The notes under the pieces: generated by a model | The model's database searches: none | What the model saw: the letters and a program-made list of their open reading frames with translations, nothing else | Told to the model about the DNA's origin: nothing | Translations under genes and position numbers: made by a program | Assembly (NCBI RefSeq): GCF_017639205.1 | Contig: NZ_CP071139.1 | Location: 2,542,001 to 2,606,000, forward strand | DNA length: 64,000 nucleotides | Direction of reading: 5' to 3' | Source of the DNA: Streptomyces nojiriensis | GTDB lineage: Bacteria > Actinomycetota > Actinomycetes > Streptomycetales > Streptomycetaceae | In this document: positions 15,358 to 25,114 of the stretch, piece after piece | How positions within the stretch are numbered: position 1 is the first letter of the stretch | Layout: the number at the start of each line of letters is the position of its first letter

Positions 15358-16530
15358 TCACCGGAAGGCGTCCAGCCCGGTGAGTGCCTTGCCCAGCACC
15401 AGCTGGTGCATCTCGACGGTGCCCTCGTAGGTGAGCACCGATTCGAGGTTGGTGGCGTGCCGCATGACGGGGTACTCGAGGGAGATCCCGTTGGCTCCGA
15501 GGATGGTCCGCGCGGTGCGGCAGATCTCGATGGCCTCACGGACGTTGTTGAGCTTGCCGAAGCTGATCTGCTCCGGCCGCAGGGTGCCCGCGTCCATGCG
15601 CCGGCCCAGGTGGTGCGCGAGCAGGATGCCCTTGTGGAGTTCCAGGGCCATGTCCGCCAGCTTGGCCTGGGTGAGCTGGAAACCGCCGATCGGCTTGCCG
15701 AACTGCTCCCGCGTCCTCGCGTAGTCGAGCGCGGACTCGAAACTGGCCCGCGCCGCGCCCATGGATCCCCAGATGATCCCGTACCGAGCGTGGCTGAGGC
15801 AGCCGAGCGGCCCCTTGAGCCCGGTGACCAGCGGCAGCACCGCGTCGGCGGGCAGCCGTACGTCGTCCATCACCAGCTCGCTCGTGACGCTGGCCCGCAG
15901 CGACCACTTGTGCTTGATCTCCGGCGCCGAGAACCCGGGGGTGTCGGTGGGCACCGCGAAACCGCGGATCCCCTCGTCGGTCTGCGCCCACACCACGGCG
16001 ACCGCCGCGACGGAACCGTTGGTGATCCACATCTTGCGGCCGTTCAGCACCCAGTCGGTGCCGTCGCGCTTGGCGTAGGTCCGCATCGCCGCGGGGTCCG
16101 ACCCCACATCGGGCTCGGTCAGCCCGAAGCAGCCGATGAGCTCGCCCGCGGCCATGCCGGGCAGCCAGCGCTGCTTCTGCTCCTCGGAGCCGTACTTCCA
16201 GATCGCGTACATGGCGAGCGACCCCTGCACCGACACGAGCGAGCGGATCCCGGAGTCGGCGGCCTCCAGCTCCAGGCAGGCGAGCCCGTACTGCACGGCG
16301 CTGGCGCCGGCGCACCCGTAGCCCTGGAGGGACATCCCGAGCGCTCCGATGCCACCGAGCTCCCGGGCCAGCTCGCGGATCCCGGGCAGCTCGCCGCTCT
16401 CGTACCACTGCGCGATGTTCGGCAGCACCCGGTCGGCAGCCCAGGCGCGGACGGTGTCCCGGACGGCGAGGTCCTCGGGCCCGAGGAGCTCGTCGAGCCC
16501 GAGCGGATCATGGGGCAGGAACGCGGACAC
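15358..16530 (-). CDS. gcdH: acyl-CoA dehydrogenase, glutaryl-CoA dehydrogenase-like
   Basis: A 390-residue flavoprotein (FAD). The GTG start is preceded by GGGAGG. The acyl-CoA dehydrogenase signatures are present: C-F-G-L-T-E-P-D-V-G-S-D, W-V-L-N-G-R-K-M-W-I-T-N-G, R-T-R-E-Q-F-G-K-P-I, and the C-terminal catalytic region Y-E-G-T-V-E-M-H, in which Glu is the base. The overall pattern (S-V-Q-G-S-L-A-M-Y-A-I, then A-R-Y-G-I-I-W-G) is that of the glutaryl-CoA dehydrogenase branch, which oxidises and decarboxylates glutaryl-CoA to crotonyl-CoA in Lys/Trp catabolism. No other genes of that pathway adjoin it, so exact substrate specificity is uncertain. Its stop faces the SepF-like gene 10 bp away. 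Confidence 0.8.
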   Translation of the reverse strand: MSAFLPHDPLGLDELLGPEDLAVRDTVRAWAADRVLPNIAQWYESGELPGIRELARELGGIGALGMSLQGYGCAGASAVQYGLACLELEAADSGIRSLVSVQGSLAMYAIWKYGSEEQKQRWLPGMAAGELIGCFGLTEPDVGSDPAAMRTYAKRDGTDWVLNGRKMWITNGSVAAVAVVWAQTDEGIRGFAVPTDTPGFSAPEIKHKWSLRASVTSELVMDDVRLPADAVLPLVTGLKGPLGCLSHARYGIIWGSMGAARASFESALDYARTREQFGKPIGGFQLTQAKLADMALELHKGILLAHHLGRRMDAGTLRPEQISFGKLNNVREAIEICRTARTILGANGISLEYPVMRHATNLESVLTYEGTVEMHQLVLGKALTGLDAFR

Positions 16531-16627
16531 TGGGCCTCCCGGCGGCCTGAGACAGAACCTAGCAGCGCAAGTTTTGCGCTCACCCGAAGCTATTAGCCCA
16601 GGCCGGGCAAATCCAGCCCCCTATTCC

Positions 16628-16750
16628 AGCCCCGCCGGGGGTACCTCCCATCGGTAGCCGGGGGAGCTTGAGGCGCTCTTTCAGCCCCGCCGGCGTTTGA
16701 GGCGCGGGGGTCCGGGGGCAGCGCCCCCGGCAACGGCGCCGCACCCGGCG
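16628..16750. repeat. modular 3'-end repeat, copy A, with GC hairpin
   Basis: Intergenic repeat between the 3' end of the efflux gene and the 5' end of gcdH. Its parts are GGGGTACCTCCCATCGGTAG, then GAGGCGC, then CCGCCGGCGTTTGAGGCGC, then a strong hairpin CCGGGGGC-AGC-GCCCCCGG at 16712-16730. The same parts occur at 62511-62635 in permuted order, and a shorter version is at 56583-56672. The hairpin should terminate the efflux pump transcript. Confidence 0.75.
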
Positions 16751-16763
16751 GCACCGAACTGCG

Positions 16764-18407
16764 TCAGCCCGCCTGCTCGACCGGGGTCGGCCGCGCCTCA
16801 CCCTTCGCCTGCGCGGGCAACCGCACCTCCGCCGCCTCTTCCTCCGCCGCCCCGCAGTCCATCGTCCGCGGCAACTTCAGCGCCATCACCGCCCCCGCGA
16901 ACAACAGCACCGCGCTCACCAGCAGCGTCACGTGCAGTCCGTGCACGAACGACTGCCGCGCCGCCGCGTACAGCGACGCCCCCGCCGGCCCGCCGAGGTG
17001 CGCGGCGATCTGGTAGGCCTCGCCCAGAGAGTTCGCCGCGCCCGCCGAATCCGCCGCCGACACCCCCGGCACGCCCATGAGCCCCGGCCGGTACGCCGCG
17101 TTCATCACGCTGCCCAGCAGCGCGATGCCCATGCCCGCGCCCAGCTGGTACGAGGTCTCGCCGATCGAGGCCGCGCCGCCCACGGTGGCCGCCGGGGCCT
17201 CGCTCAGCATCGACTCGTACGCGGCGAACAGCGTGGTCTGCAGCCCGAAGCCGAGCAGGATGAAGCCGATGGTCAGCAGCAGCGGCCGGTCCTGCTGGCC
17301 CATGAGCGTCAGCAGCAGCACGGCGAAGGCCGTCAGGACGAAGCCCAGCGACACCATCGTGCGCGGCCCGACCCGGCCCAGGGTGTACGAGCCCGTGGCG
17401 CCCGCGGCCATGGCGGCGAAGGTCAGGGGCAGCAGTCGCAGGCCGGTCTCCAGCGGGCTGAGGTGCAGCACCAGCTGGAGGTACTGGACGGCGATCAGCT
17501 CCAGGCCTACCAGGGCCAGCATGGCGAGGACGATGCACGCGACCGAGGTGGAGAAGGCGGCCCGCGAGAACATCCGCATGTCGATCAGCGGCTGCTCGCG
17601 CCGCCTCTGCCGCCGCACGAACAGGACGAGCAGCACCAAGCCGACCAGCAGCGGGAGCAGCGCCTCGGCGTCGAGGAGCCGGCGTTCGGCGCCCAGCCGC
17701 TTGATCCCGAGCACCGTGCCGAGTACACCGGCGGCGGCCATCAGCGCGCCGAGCACGTCCCACGGCCCGTCGGCGGAGCCGCGCGACTCCGGCAGCAGCC
17801 AGCGGCCGAGCGGCAGGATCAGTGCCATCAGCGGGATGTTGATGAGGAAGACCGAGCCCCACCAGAAGTGCTGGACGAGGAAGCCGCCGAGCACCGGGCC
17901 GCTGGCCGCGCCGATGGCGGCGACGGCGGTCCAGATGCCGATGGCGAGCGCCCGCTCGCGCCGGTCGGGGAAGACCTGCCGCAGGATCGACAGGGTGGCG
18001 GGCATGATCATCGCGCCGCCGATGCCGAGCAGGGCGCGCGCGGCGATCAGGACCTGGGCGTTGTCGGCCAGGGCCGCTATCGCGGAGGCCGCGCCGAAGA
18101 GCCCGTAGCCGAGGAGGAGGATCCGGCGGCGGCCGACCCGGTCGCCGAGGGTGCCGAAGAGGATGAGCAGCGAGGCGCAGACCAGCGGGTAGGCGTCGAC
18201 GATCCACAGGAGTTCGATCGAGCCGGGGCGCAGGTCCTCGGTGACGGAGGGAACGGCGACGTGCAGGATCGTCGCGTCGAGCGCGACGAGGACCAGGCTG
18301 ACGCAGAGCACCGCCAGGACGACCCAGCGGTTGGTCCCACCGGAGGCGGCGCTCAGCCGCTGCCAGGGGGAAGGGGTCCGGACCCCGGCCGCGTTCGTCC
18401 CCGACAT
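16764..18407 (-). CDS. MFS drug efflux transporter, DHA2 family (14 TM)
   Basis: A 547-residue H+-coupled multidrug exporter. The ATG at 18407 was chosen because GGGAGG lies 8 nt upstream. The sequence shows 14 hydrophobic segments, motif A G-D-R-V-G-R-R-R in the first inner loop, the D-A-T-I-L-H-V-A-V-P segment of TM1 typical of SmvA/QacA/LfrA-type pumps, and a motif-C-like G-P-V-L-G-G-F in TM5. The cytoplasmic C-terminus is acidic (C-G-A-A-E-E-E-A-A-E). The substrate is unknown, probably a cationic or hydrophobic toxicant. There is no adjacent TetR regulator, which is unusual for these pumps; a mannosyltransferase is transcribed divergently. Confidence 0.85.
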   Translation of the reverse strand: MSGTNAAGVRTPSPWQRLSAASGGTNRWVVLAVLCVSLVLVALDATILHVAVPSVTEDLRPGSIELLWIVDAYPLVCASLLILFGTLGDRVGRRRILLLGYGLFGAASAIAALADNAQVLIAARALLGIGGAMIMPATLSILRQVFPDRRERALAIGIWTAVAAIGAASGPVLGGFLVQHFWWGSVFLINIPLMALILPLGRWLLPESRGSADGPWDVLGALMAAAGVLGTVLGIKRLGAERRLLDAEALLPLLVGLVLLVLFVRRQRRREQPLIDMRMFSRAAFSTSVACIVLAMLALVGLELIAVQYLQLVLHLSPLETGLRLLPLTFAAMAAGATGSYTLGRVGPRTMVSLGFVLTAFAVLLLTLMGQQDRPLLLTIGFILLGFGLQTTLFAAYESMLSEAPAATVGGAASIGETSYQLGAGMGIALLGSVMNAAYRPGLMGVPGVSAADSAGAANSLGEAYQIAAHLGGPAGASLYAAARQSFVHGLHVTLLVSAVLLFAGAVMALKLPRTMDCGAAEEEAAEVRLPAQAKGEARPTPVEQAG

Positions 18408-18723
18408 GCATGTACCTCCCAGGTGATCCCTCGGGCTCGGCGGACCAGCGTCTTGTGGAGCCACGGGGGGTGGTGCGCTGTGCGGCGTCCAACGGGGTCC
18501 GGCATCGACACGCGAGTGAACGGTCAGCGTACGCGAGTTCGTCTGGCCGACACGTGGTCAAGCTCTCATCCCGGCGACGGCCCCCGTGTGGCGTACGCCA
18601 CTCCCTCCACCGTCATCCTTCCCCCGTGTACACGCGCGCTCACGGCCTGTGGTTTCCCCGTCGCCGCACTTCCCGCCCCGGCTCCGGCCCTCGAGGGGCG
18701 TCCGACCGCAGCCACCGATAATC
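18408..18723. promoter_or_regulatory. divergent intergenic region between efflux pump and mannosyltransferase
   Basis: About 316 bases holding the promoters of both divergent genes. Apart from the pump's ribosome binding site GGGAGG next to its start, I saw no convincing -10/-35 pair, operator or RNA element. Confidence 0.35.
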
Positions 18724-19839
18724 ATGCATGTGGAAGATCTTGGATTTCGCCGGGCCGCGCCCGCACTGGCCGCCTTCGCGGCGGTGCGGCTGCTCGGGCT
18801 GACCGTGCTCGCGGTGTGGGGCGCGGCGGTCGGCAGCAGCCCGCACACGCTGCTGTCGGCCCGCTGGGACTCGCTCTGGTACGCCCGCATCGCCGCGGAG
18901 GGGTACGGGTACGAGGTGCTCCTCCCCAACGGGGACGTCCACTCGAACCTGGCGTTCTTCCCGCTGCTGCCGTGGCTGGAACGGGTGGTGTCCGCGGCGA
19001 CCGGGCTCTCGTACGGCTCCGCGGGTCTGGTGGTGTCGGTGGTCGCGGGGCTCGCCGCGGCCTGGGGGATCTTCGCGGTGGCCGATCTGGTCCACGGCCG
19101 CCGGGCCGGGGTGTTCGCGGTCGCGGTCTGGGCGGCGCTGCCGGTCGGGATCGTGCAGTCCATGGCGTACAGCGAGTCGCTGTTCACGGCCCTGGCCGCC
19201 TGGGCGCTCTACGGGGCCCTGCGCGGACGGTGGCTGACGGCGGGACTGCTCGCGGCCGGGGCCGGGCTGACCCGCCCGGTCGGCGCGGCGGTGGTCGCGG
19301 CGGTGTGGGTGGCCGCCGCGCTGGCCTGGCGGCGCGGGGAGCGGTCCTGGCGGACGGTCGCGGGGGTGCTGCTGGCTCCGGCGGGGGCGGCGGCGTACGT
19401 CCTGTGGGTCGGTGCGCGCACCGGGGGCGGTCTGCTGGGCTACCTGGACGTGCAGGGCGGCTGGGGCAACGGCTTCGACGGCGGCTGGGCGTTCGCGCGG
19501 TTCATCGGGGCGAAGCTGGCCTCGTCCGCGTTCCTCGCCGGGGTGGGGCTGATCGCGGGGGTCGTGCTGGTGCTCTGGCTGTACGGGAAGTGCGTCCGGC
19601 AGCGGCAGCCGGTGCCGCTGCTCGTGTACTGCGGGATCGTCGTGGCGCTGGCGCTGTGCGCGTCCGGGTACTTCGGCTCCAAGCCCCGGCTGCTGCTGCC
19701 CGCCTTCCCTCTGGTGCTGCCGCCGGCGGTGGCGCTGGCGCGGTGGCGGACCGGGCGGGCGGCCTCGGTGGTGGGCGCGCTGGCGCTGGCCTCGGCGGTC
19801 TACGGGGCGTTCTGGCTGAACGGCTCGGGTCCTCCATAG
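18724..19839 (+). CDS. PIG-V-like (GPI mannosyltransferase II family) membrane glycosyltransferase
   Basis: A 371-residue multi-pass protein with about 8-10 hydrophobic segments. Near the N-terminus R-W-D-S-L-W-Y-A-R-I-A-A-E-G-Y is the acidic luminal loop typical of GT-C enzymes, followed by S-N-L-A-F-F-P-L-L-P, which matches the PIG-V-related family (PF04188). Such enzymes transfer mannose from polyprenyl-phosphate-mannose on the outer face of the membrane. The acceptor here is unknown; lipoglycan or protein mannosylation is possible. The ATG has no good ribosome binding site, so the start is uncertain, and the frame is open 138 bases further upstream. A small hairpin CGGAATG-GAT-CATTCCG follows at 19853-19869. 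Confidence 0.72.
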   Translation: MHVEDLGFRRAAPALAAFAAVRLLGLTVLAVWGAAVGSSPHTLLSARWDSLWYARIAAEGYGYEVLLPNGDVHSNLAFFPLLPWLERVVSAATGLSYGSAGLVVSVVAGLAAAWGIFAVADLVHGRRAGVFAVAVWAALPVGIVQSMAYSESLFTALAAWALYGALRGRWLTAGLLAAGAGLTRPVGAAVVAAVWVAAALAWRRGERSWRTVAGVLLAPAGAAAYVLWVGARTGGGLLGYLDVQGGWGNGFDGGWAFARFIGAKLASSAFLAGVGLIAGVVLVLWLYGKCVRQRQPVPLLVYCGIVVALALCASGYFGSKPRLLLPAFPLVLPPAVALARWRTGRAASVVGALALASAVYGAFWLNGSGPP

Positions 19840-19852
19840 GACCCCCACATCA

Positions 19853-19869
19853 CGGAATGGATCATTCCG
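19853..19869 (+). terminator. 7-bp hairpin after the mannosyltransferase gene
   Basis: CGGAATG pairs with CATTCCG across a GAT loop, 14 bases after the stop. The stem is short and the surrounding bases are AT-rich for this genome. The rest of the 242-base gap up to the PAP2 gene shows no other feature. Confidence 0.35.
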
Positions 19870-20081
19870 GTCCATCTTTCAGCAAAAGAAATGGCCCGCA
19901 CGGCTATAAAGTCCGGATAAGTGACAGAAACAATTCACCGGGGCAGTGGATCAAGGGGCGGCCAACCACTGCCGAAATAGCGGGAATTAAGTCCCGCGTG
20001 AGACCAACTCCACATCACATGGTCATCACAAAGCCCGCGATTCGCCCGGGCCGACCATCGGCGGGCGGTAACGTCGATTGA

Positions 20082-21167
20082 GTGCGTACCGACCAAATCC
20101 TGACCCGTCTGGAGCGGGTGTTCGCCCGGCTGGACCGGGAACCAGAGCGACCGGCTCATCTGCAAACCCCGCAGATGAGCCGGCACCGCGTCGTACTCCT
20201 GGGATCGACCCTCGCCTTCTATCTCGCAATCGTGGTCGCCGTACTGACCACTTCCTGGCTGGTCCGCCTGGACTGGCAGATCATGTTCTTCCGGCCCTAC
20301 GAGCAGTGGCCGCAGCTGCACGCCTTCCTCGACTACCTGGTCGTGCTGGGCCAGCGCGGACCCACGGCGGTCATGGTCGCCGCCTGGCTCGGCTGGCGCT
20401 CCTGGCGGCAGCACACCCTCCGCCCGCTGATCACCCTCGGCGTGGCACTGCTGCTGCTCAACATCACCGTCGGCTCCGTCAAGCTCGGCCTCGGCCGGCT
20501 CGGTCCGCACTACGCCACGGAGATCGGATCCGCCGAACTCTTCGCCGGTGGCGATATATTCCCTTCCGGTCACACCGCCAACGCCGTGGTGACCTGGGGA
20601 ATCCTGGCCTACCTGGCCTCCACCGGGGTCACCCGCCGGGTGCTGTCCGTGGTGTCCGCGGTCGTCTCGCTGAGCGTCGGCGCCACCACGGTGTACCTCG
20701 GCACCCACTGGGTCAGCGACGTCCTGCTCGGATGGTCCGCGGGCCTGCTGATCCTGCTGGCCCTCCCCTGGTTCGAGCCGCTCATCGCCCGGACCGAGGC
20801 CTACGTCTTCGACGTGCGCGAGCTGCTGCGCCGCCGCGCCGAGACCGGGCGCATGCCCGTGCCGGTCGTCTCCGTGCTCACCCCGCTGCTCTCGGCAGGC
20901 GGCAAGTGGCAGTTGCGGACCCCCGCGGAGGCCGCCGCCGACACCGCCGCGGAGCCGGTCCCGCAGCCCGTCACGGCCACCGTCACCGCGGCGGCCACCG
21001 TCACCGCGCACTCCCCCACCGCCCGGCCCGCCGCGCACCCGGCCGGCCGGCCGCACGTGATCCGCTCCGAGCGGACCCCGGTCACGCCGAACGGCAGCCG
21101 CCGCCCGGCGCACACCGAACGGGCCACCGCCCGGGGGGCCGCGGCCCGTCCGGTCGCCGGCGGCTGA
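20082..21167 (+). CDS. PAP2-superfamily phosphatase, integral membrane
   Basis: A 361-residue membrane phosphatase of the phosphatidic acid phosphatase type 2 / undecaprenyl-diphosphatase superfamily. Catalytic motifs in order are a K-L-G-L-G-R-L-G-P version of KxxxxxxRP, the central P-S-G-H with catalytic His, and G-T-H-W-V-S-D with the second His and Asp. There are six predicted membrane helices between about residues 35 and 235. They are followed by a long Thr/Ala/Pro/Arg-rich C-terminal tail of about 110 residues, probably cytoplasmic and disordered. The substrate is a lipid phosphate or polyprenyl pyrophosphate (family knowledge); the specific one is unknown. The GTG start has only a weak upstream GGCGG. 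A strong terminator follows. Confidence 0.85.
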   Translation: MRTDQILTRLERVFARLDREPERPAHLQTPQMSRHRVVLLGSTLAFYLAIVVAVLTTSWLVRLDWQIMFFRPYEQWPQLHAFLDYLVVLGQRGPTAVMVAAWLGWRSWRQHTLRPLITLGVALLLLNITVGSVKLGLGRLGPHYATEIGSAELFAGGDIFPSGHTANAVVTWGILAYLASTGVTRRVLSVVSAVVSLSVGATTVYLGTHWVSDVLLGWSAGLLILLALPWFEPLIARTEAYVFDVRELLRRRAETGRMPVPVVSVLTPLLSAGGKWQLRTPAEAAADTAAEPVPQPVTATVTAAATVTAHSPTARPAAHPAGRPHVIRSERTPVTPNGSRRPAHTERATARGAAARPVAGG

Positions 21168-21214
21168 CCGTCCCACCGCGGGGGCGGTACGCACCCCCTC
21201 CCCCCGTGACACAC

Positions 21215-21250
21215 GAAGGCGGGCCGGGTCCTCGGACCCGGCCCGCCTTC
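21215..21250 (+). terminator. 16-bp perfect hairpin after PAP2 gene
   Basis: GAAGGCGGGCCGGGTC at 21215-21230 pairs perfectly with 21235-21250 over a CTCG tetraloop, 47 nt after the PAP2 stop. It is a clear factor-independent-type stem without a U-run. Confidence 0.85.
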
Positions 21251-21454
21251 GCCGTTCGTCAGCGCCACGCCCGGACGTTCGTCCGTCCCGGGTCACGCTT
21301 GTGTCACAGAATATCAACAGCCGCAAATTGTTTACCGGTCCGCGACACGCCCGGGGTTCAGACGGTTTGGAATTTGTGCCGAACACGGCCGAATTCCTGT
21401 CCGGGATTGTCATGATCCCCTTGGCCCAGACCAGTTGAACCCCCCTCAGCTCCC

Positions 21455-22435
21455 CTACATTTCCTTCACTTCTCCGGCCTCCACGGCCCTGCCCAGGAGA
21501 TCCCGCGCGGCCCTGATCCGATCCGTCAGCTCCGGCGGTTCGACCACTTCGAACTCACAACCGAGCAGCATGACGTGAATCACCAGAACGTCCAGGCTGA
21601 CCGCCCCGGTCCGCAGCAGACAGCTCTGCCCGTCGATCGGTTCCAGGACCCCGTCGCTCGGCCCGACGGTCCGTGCCGCGTCCTGCGCCGAAACCTTCAG
21701 CCGCACCACCGCGCGGGCCGCGTACGCCCCCCGCGACACGCCCTCGGAGACGTACGCGGCGAGGTCCTCGGCGGGCGCCGGGCGCGGACTGAACCGCGGT
21801 CCGTGCGGAGGCCTGGGTTCGATCCGGTCGGCGCGGAAGGTCCGCCACGCCTCCCGGTCCAGGTCCCAGGCGACGAGGTACCAGCGCCGCTCGGTGCACA
21901 CCAGCCGGTGCGGTTCGACGGTGCGGCGGCTGACGTTCCCCTCGTGGTCGCGGTACCCGAAGCGCAGCCGCTCGCCGTCCCGGCAGACCGAGGCCAGCTC
22001 GGTCAGCACCGAGGGGTCCACGGTGGACCGCTGAGCGCCGCGCAGCATCGGTACGGTGAACTCGTTGAGCGCGGACACCCTGCGGCGCAGCCTCGACGGC
22101 AGCACCTGCTCCAGCTTCGCGAGGGCGCGTACGGAGGCCTCCCCGATGCCCTCCACCCCGTTCCCGGCGGCGGTCCGCAGGCCCACGGCGACGGCCACGG
22201 CCTCGTCGTCGTCCAGCAGCAGCGGCGGCAGCTCGGCCCCCGCGCCCAGCTGGTAGCCGCCGCCGGTCCCCGGGCTGGCGTTCACCGGATACCCGAGCTC
22301 CCGCAACCGGTCGACGTCGCGCCGGACCGTCCGCGCGGTCACCCCGAGGCGGCCCGCGAGATCGGCCCCGGTCCATTCGCGGTGGGCCTGCAGCAGGGAC
22401 AGCAGGCGCAGCAGTCGTGCGGAGGTATCGAGCAT
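21455..22435 (-). CDS. WYL-domain transcriptional regulator
   Basis: A 326-residue regulator. An N-terminal HTH_11 winged helix (L-A-G-R-L-G-V-T-A-R-T-V-R-R-D-V) is followed by the WYL domain. The WYL motif itself reads W-Y-L in R-R-W-Y-L-V-A-W-D-L, with the preceding P-H-R-L-V and following F-R-A-D-R-I, and a C-terminal extension. WYL domains bind nucleic-acid or nucleotide ligands and often control DNA-damage or defence genes; in Streptomyces many are unassigned. The ATG at 22435 is conserved-looking, but a GTG seven codons upstream is possible since neither has a clear binding site. Its own neighbours do not reveal a target. Confidence 0.85.
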   Translation of the reverse strand: MLDTSARLLRLLSLLQAHREWTGADLAGRLGVTARTVRRDVDRLRELGYPVNASPGTGGGYQLGAGAELPPLLLDDDEAVAVAVGLRTAAGNGVEGIGEASVRALAKLEQVLPSRLRRRVSALNEFTVPMLRGAQRSTVDPSVLTELASVCRDGERLRFGYRDHEGNVSRRTVEPHRLVCTERRWYLVAWDLDREAWRTFRADRIEPRPPHGPRFSPRPAPAEDLAAYVSEGVSRGAYAARAVVRLKVSAQDAARTVGPSDGVLEPIDGQSCLLRTGAVSLDVLVIHVMLLGCEFEVVEPPELTDRIRAARDLLGRAVEAGEVKEM

Positions 22436-22472
22436 CCCCCGAGTCTGCCAGCGCACCGTGCCGGGCCGGACC

Positions 22473-23015
22473 TCAGCAGAGCAGGGGCGGCGCCTCGGCG
22501 CCGCTGAGCTCGACGAGCGAGCAGAGGGTCTTCAGGGAGACCTTCCAGACCCCGTCCTCGAGCACCACGGTCCCCTTGCTGCCGGGCAGTACCGTCTCGT
22601 CGCCGACCTTCAGGTCGTAGGTCACCTCGGCCTCGGTGGGCGAGGTGAAGGTGACACCCGTGACCACGACGGAGGCCTTGGCCGCCTCGGCGCCGGTCGA
22701 GAAGCCGTCCAGCAGCGCCTTGAGCAGGTCGCCGTGCTGCAACAGCTCGGCCTTCTTGTCGGTCGGGGTCTTCGGGTCGAAGAAGGCCGTCCAGTTCTTC
22801 TCGATCTGCGCCTTGGCCGCCTCGGGGTCCGCGGGCCCGTCCGCGGCCGGCAGGGTCAGGACCGCGGCGGAGGGTGGGCCCGGGGCACCCGCGGCCATCG
22901 CGGGCGAGGACCACCCCACGGCCGCCGGTACGGCCAGCAGGACCGCGGCCGCGGTGCAGGCCGCGGCACGTGCGGATGCGCGCGGGTGGGCGCGAGGGTG
23001 TCTGCTCTGGGCCAT
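22473..23015 (-). CDS. secreted Mtb12-like protein
   Basis: A 180-residue exported protein: a basic Arg/His N-terminus, a hydrophobic core A-A-A-V-L-L-A-V-P-A-A-V-G-W, and a probable cleavage near A-M-A-A. The mature part (D-P-E-A-A-K-A-Q-I-E-K-N-W, then L-L-Q-H-G-D-L-L-K-A-L, ending G-V-W-K-V-S-L-K-T-L-C) resembles the C-terminal domain of the mycobacterial low-molecular-weight antigen Mtb12, an NTF2-like small fold of unknown function. An in-frame GTG three codons upstream is an alternative start. It sits between the WYL regulator and the Rpf-like gene, both on the same strand, with 37 and 128 bp gaps. Confidence 0.65.
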   Translation of the reverse strand: MAQSRHPRAHPRASARAAACTAAAVLLAVPAAVGWSSPAMAAGAPGPPSAAVLTLPAADGPADPEAAKAQIEKNWTAFFDPKTPTDKKAELLQHGDLLKALLDGFSTGAEAAKASVVVTGVTFTSPTEAEVTYDLKVGDETVLPGSKGTVVLEDGVWKVSLKTLCSLVELSGAEAPPLLC

Positions 23016-23143
23016 CTGGCTCACCACCGGTGTCCGAGCGGGCCGTTCGGCCCGTCGTTTCCAGGGTCGGCGCCCGCACGGCATCGCGCAACGCGCGGAG
23101 GGCCCGGGCGCCCCGGACGGCCCGGGCGCCCCGGACGGCCCGG

Positions 23144-23863
<720 letters not shown>

Positions 23864-24150
23864 CTACGCAGCCACCCGCGGCCCCCTTCGGCCCGCCACG
23901 CGACAGGTCACCGCGCCCCACCCGGTCGGCCGACCGCCGGCACCACCCCGAACGGCCACACCCGGGCACCAACTGAGCACAACCAGAAAACAGTTGGCAT
24001 GAAAGCGAAGCTAAGGTCGGACGGTTCACCCCATCGGGGGCCAGGTTCGAATCCGTTCCCTCAAATGGCGTGACCCCGGCCGCCGCTCGGCCGTTGAGCC
24101 CGGCGAGCCGGGAGCCTCCCGGACCCGCACCTATGCCGAGGAGCCACCCC

Positions 24151-24960
24151 GTGCCGCGCATGCTCGACGTCAGTGATGAGGTACGTGCCGAGATCGGTGA
24201 CGAAGAAGCCGACAGGCTGCTCGTCGGCGAGGACGCGCCGCGCAGTTACGACTGCACCTCCTGCCGTACCCCGGGCGACCCCGAGAACGACCGCACCAGC
24301 ACCGTGCTGTTCGTCGGCGAGGAGACCGCCGTCCTCGCCTTCGCCCACGCCACCTGCATCCCCTCGCAGGTGGTCTCGGTCTCCGAGGAGCAGCTCCAGG
24401 GAGCCGTCCGCAGCATCACAGGCGACAGCCCGGCCGGCGCCGGCGGCCCCGGCGCCGCCCCGCAGAACGTGCCCGGCGGCCAGGCCGTCCTCGGCATCAC
24501 CAGCGGCCTGATCCTGATCGCCGGGGAGCTGCACCCCGCCCTGGTCGTCGAGCCGACCGCGCCCATCGCCCGCCCCGGCAGCGACGGCCCCGGCGACGAC
24601 TTCCTGCCGCTCCTCATCGAGCAGGGGTTCATCCCGGTCACCGACACCTCCGAGGTCCCCGGCGTCCTCGGCGGCTGGTCGGTGCTGCTCGCCGCGGGCC
24701 AGCTGCACGCCGTGCTGCAGCCGGGCAACGACGGCGCCGGCCAGGTCGCCTGGTGGCAGGCGCACCAGGCGCTGTCGGTCACCGACGGCTGGCGGGCCGC
24801 CGTCAACAAGACCCAGCGCGTGCTCATCTACGCCGCCCCGGTCGGCTCCATCGGCCAGCAGCCCCGTGAGGACCTGCTGCGCGACGCGCTGGACAAGGCC
24901 GCCGCCGCGGGCAAGCTCGTGGCCGCCGCGATGCCGCTGGCGGGTACGCCCGGCGCCTGA
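24151..24960 (+). CDS. conserved actinobacterial protein of unknown function
   Basis: A 269-residue cytoplasmic protein I cannot assign. The GTG start was chosen because GAGGAG sits 7 nt upstream. Features: an acidic N-terminus (M-L-D-V-S-D-E-V-R-A-E-I), a C-T-S-C pair near residue 35 and a further Cys at A-T-C-I-P that could form a metal site, a Gly/Ala/Pro-rich linker, then a predicted alpha/beta region with L-I-L-I-A-G-E-L-H-P and W-S-V-L-L-A-A-G-Q-L-H-A (an internal near-repeat). There is no signal peptide and no membrane segment. It stands alone, 180 bp before the next small gene. Confidence 0.65.
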   Translation: MPRMLDVSDEVRAEIGDEEADRLLVGEDAPRSYDCTSCRTPGDPENDRTSTVLFVGEETAVLAFAHATCIPSQVVSVSEEQLQGAVRSITGDSPAGAGGPGAAPQNVPGGQAVLGITSGLILIAGELHPALVVEPTAPIARPGSDGPGDDFLPLLIEQGFIPVTDTSEVPGVLGGWSVLLAAGQLHAVLQPGNDGAGQVAWWQAHQALSVTDGWRAAVNKTQRVLIYAAPVGSIGQQPREDLLRDALDKAAAAGKLVAAAMPLAGTPGA

Positions 24961-25114
24961 TCCCGCCGGTACGAGAACGGCCGCCCAGCCCCCTGCCGTG
25001 GGGGCCGGGCGGCGTGCGCCGGGGGTGTGCGGTCCGTCCCGCACACCCCCGGCGATCTGCGTTTCCCGCCCCGTCACCCCGCATCCGCAGCGCGCCGATT
25101 TCGTTGGCTGATAC

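Noticed and set aside
24020..24070. tRNA-like T-loop GGTTCGAATCC
   Set aside because: The flanking bases do not form the 5-bp T stem, and no acceptor, D or anticodon arms or CCA could be folded around it.
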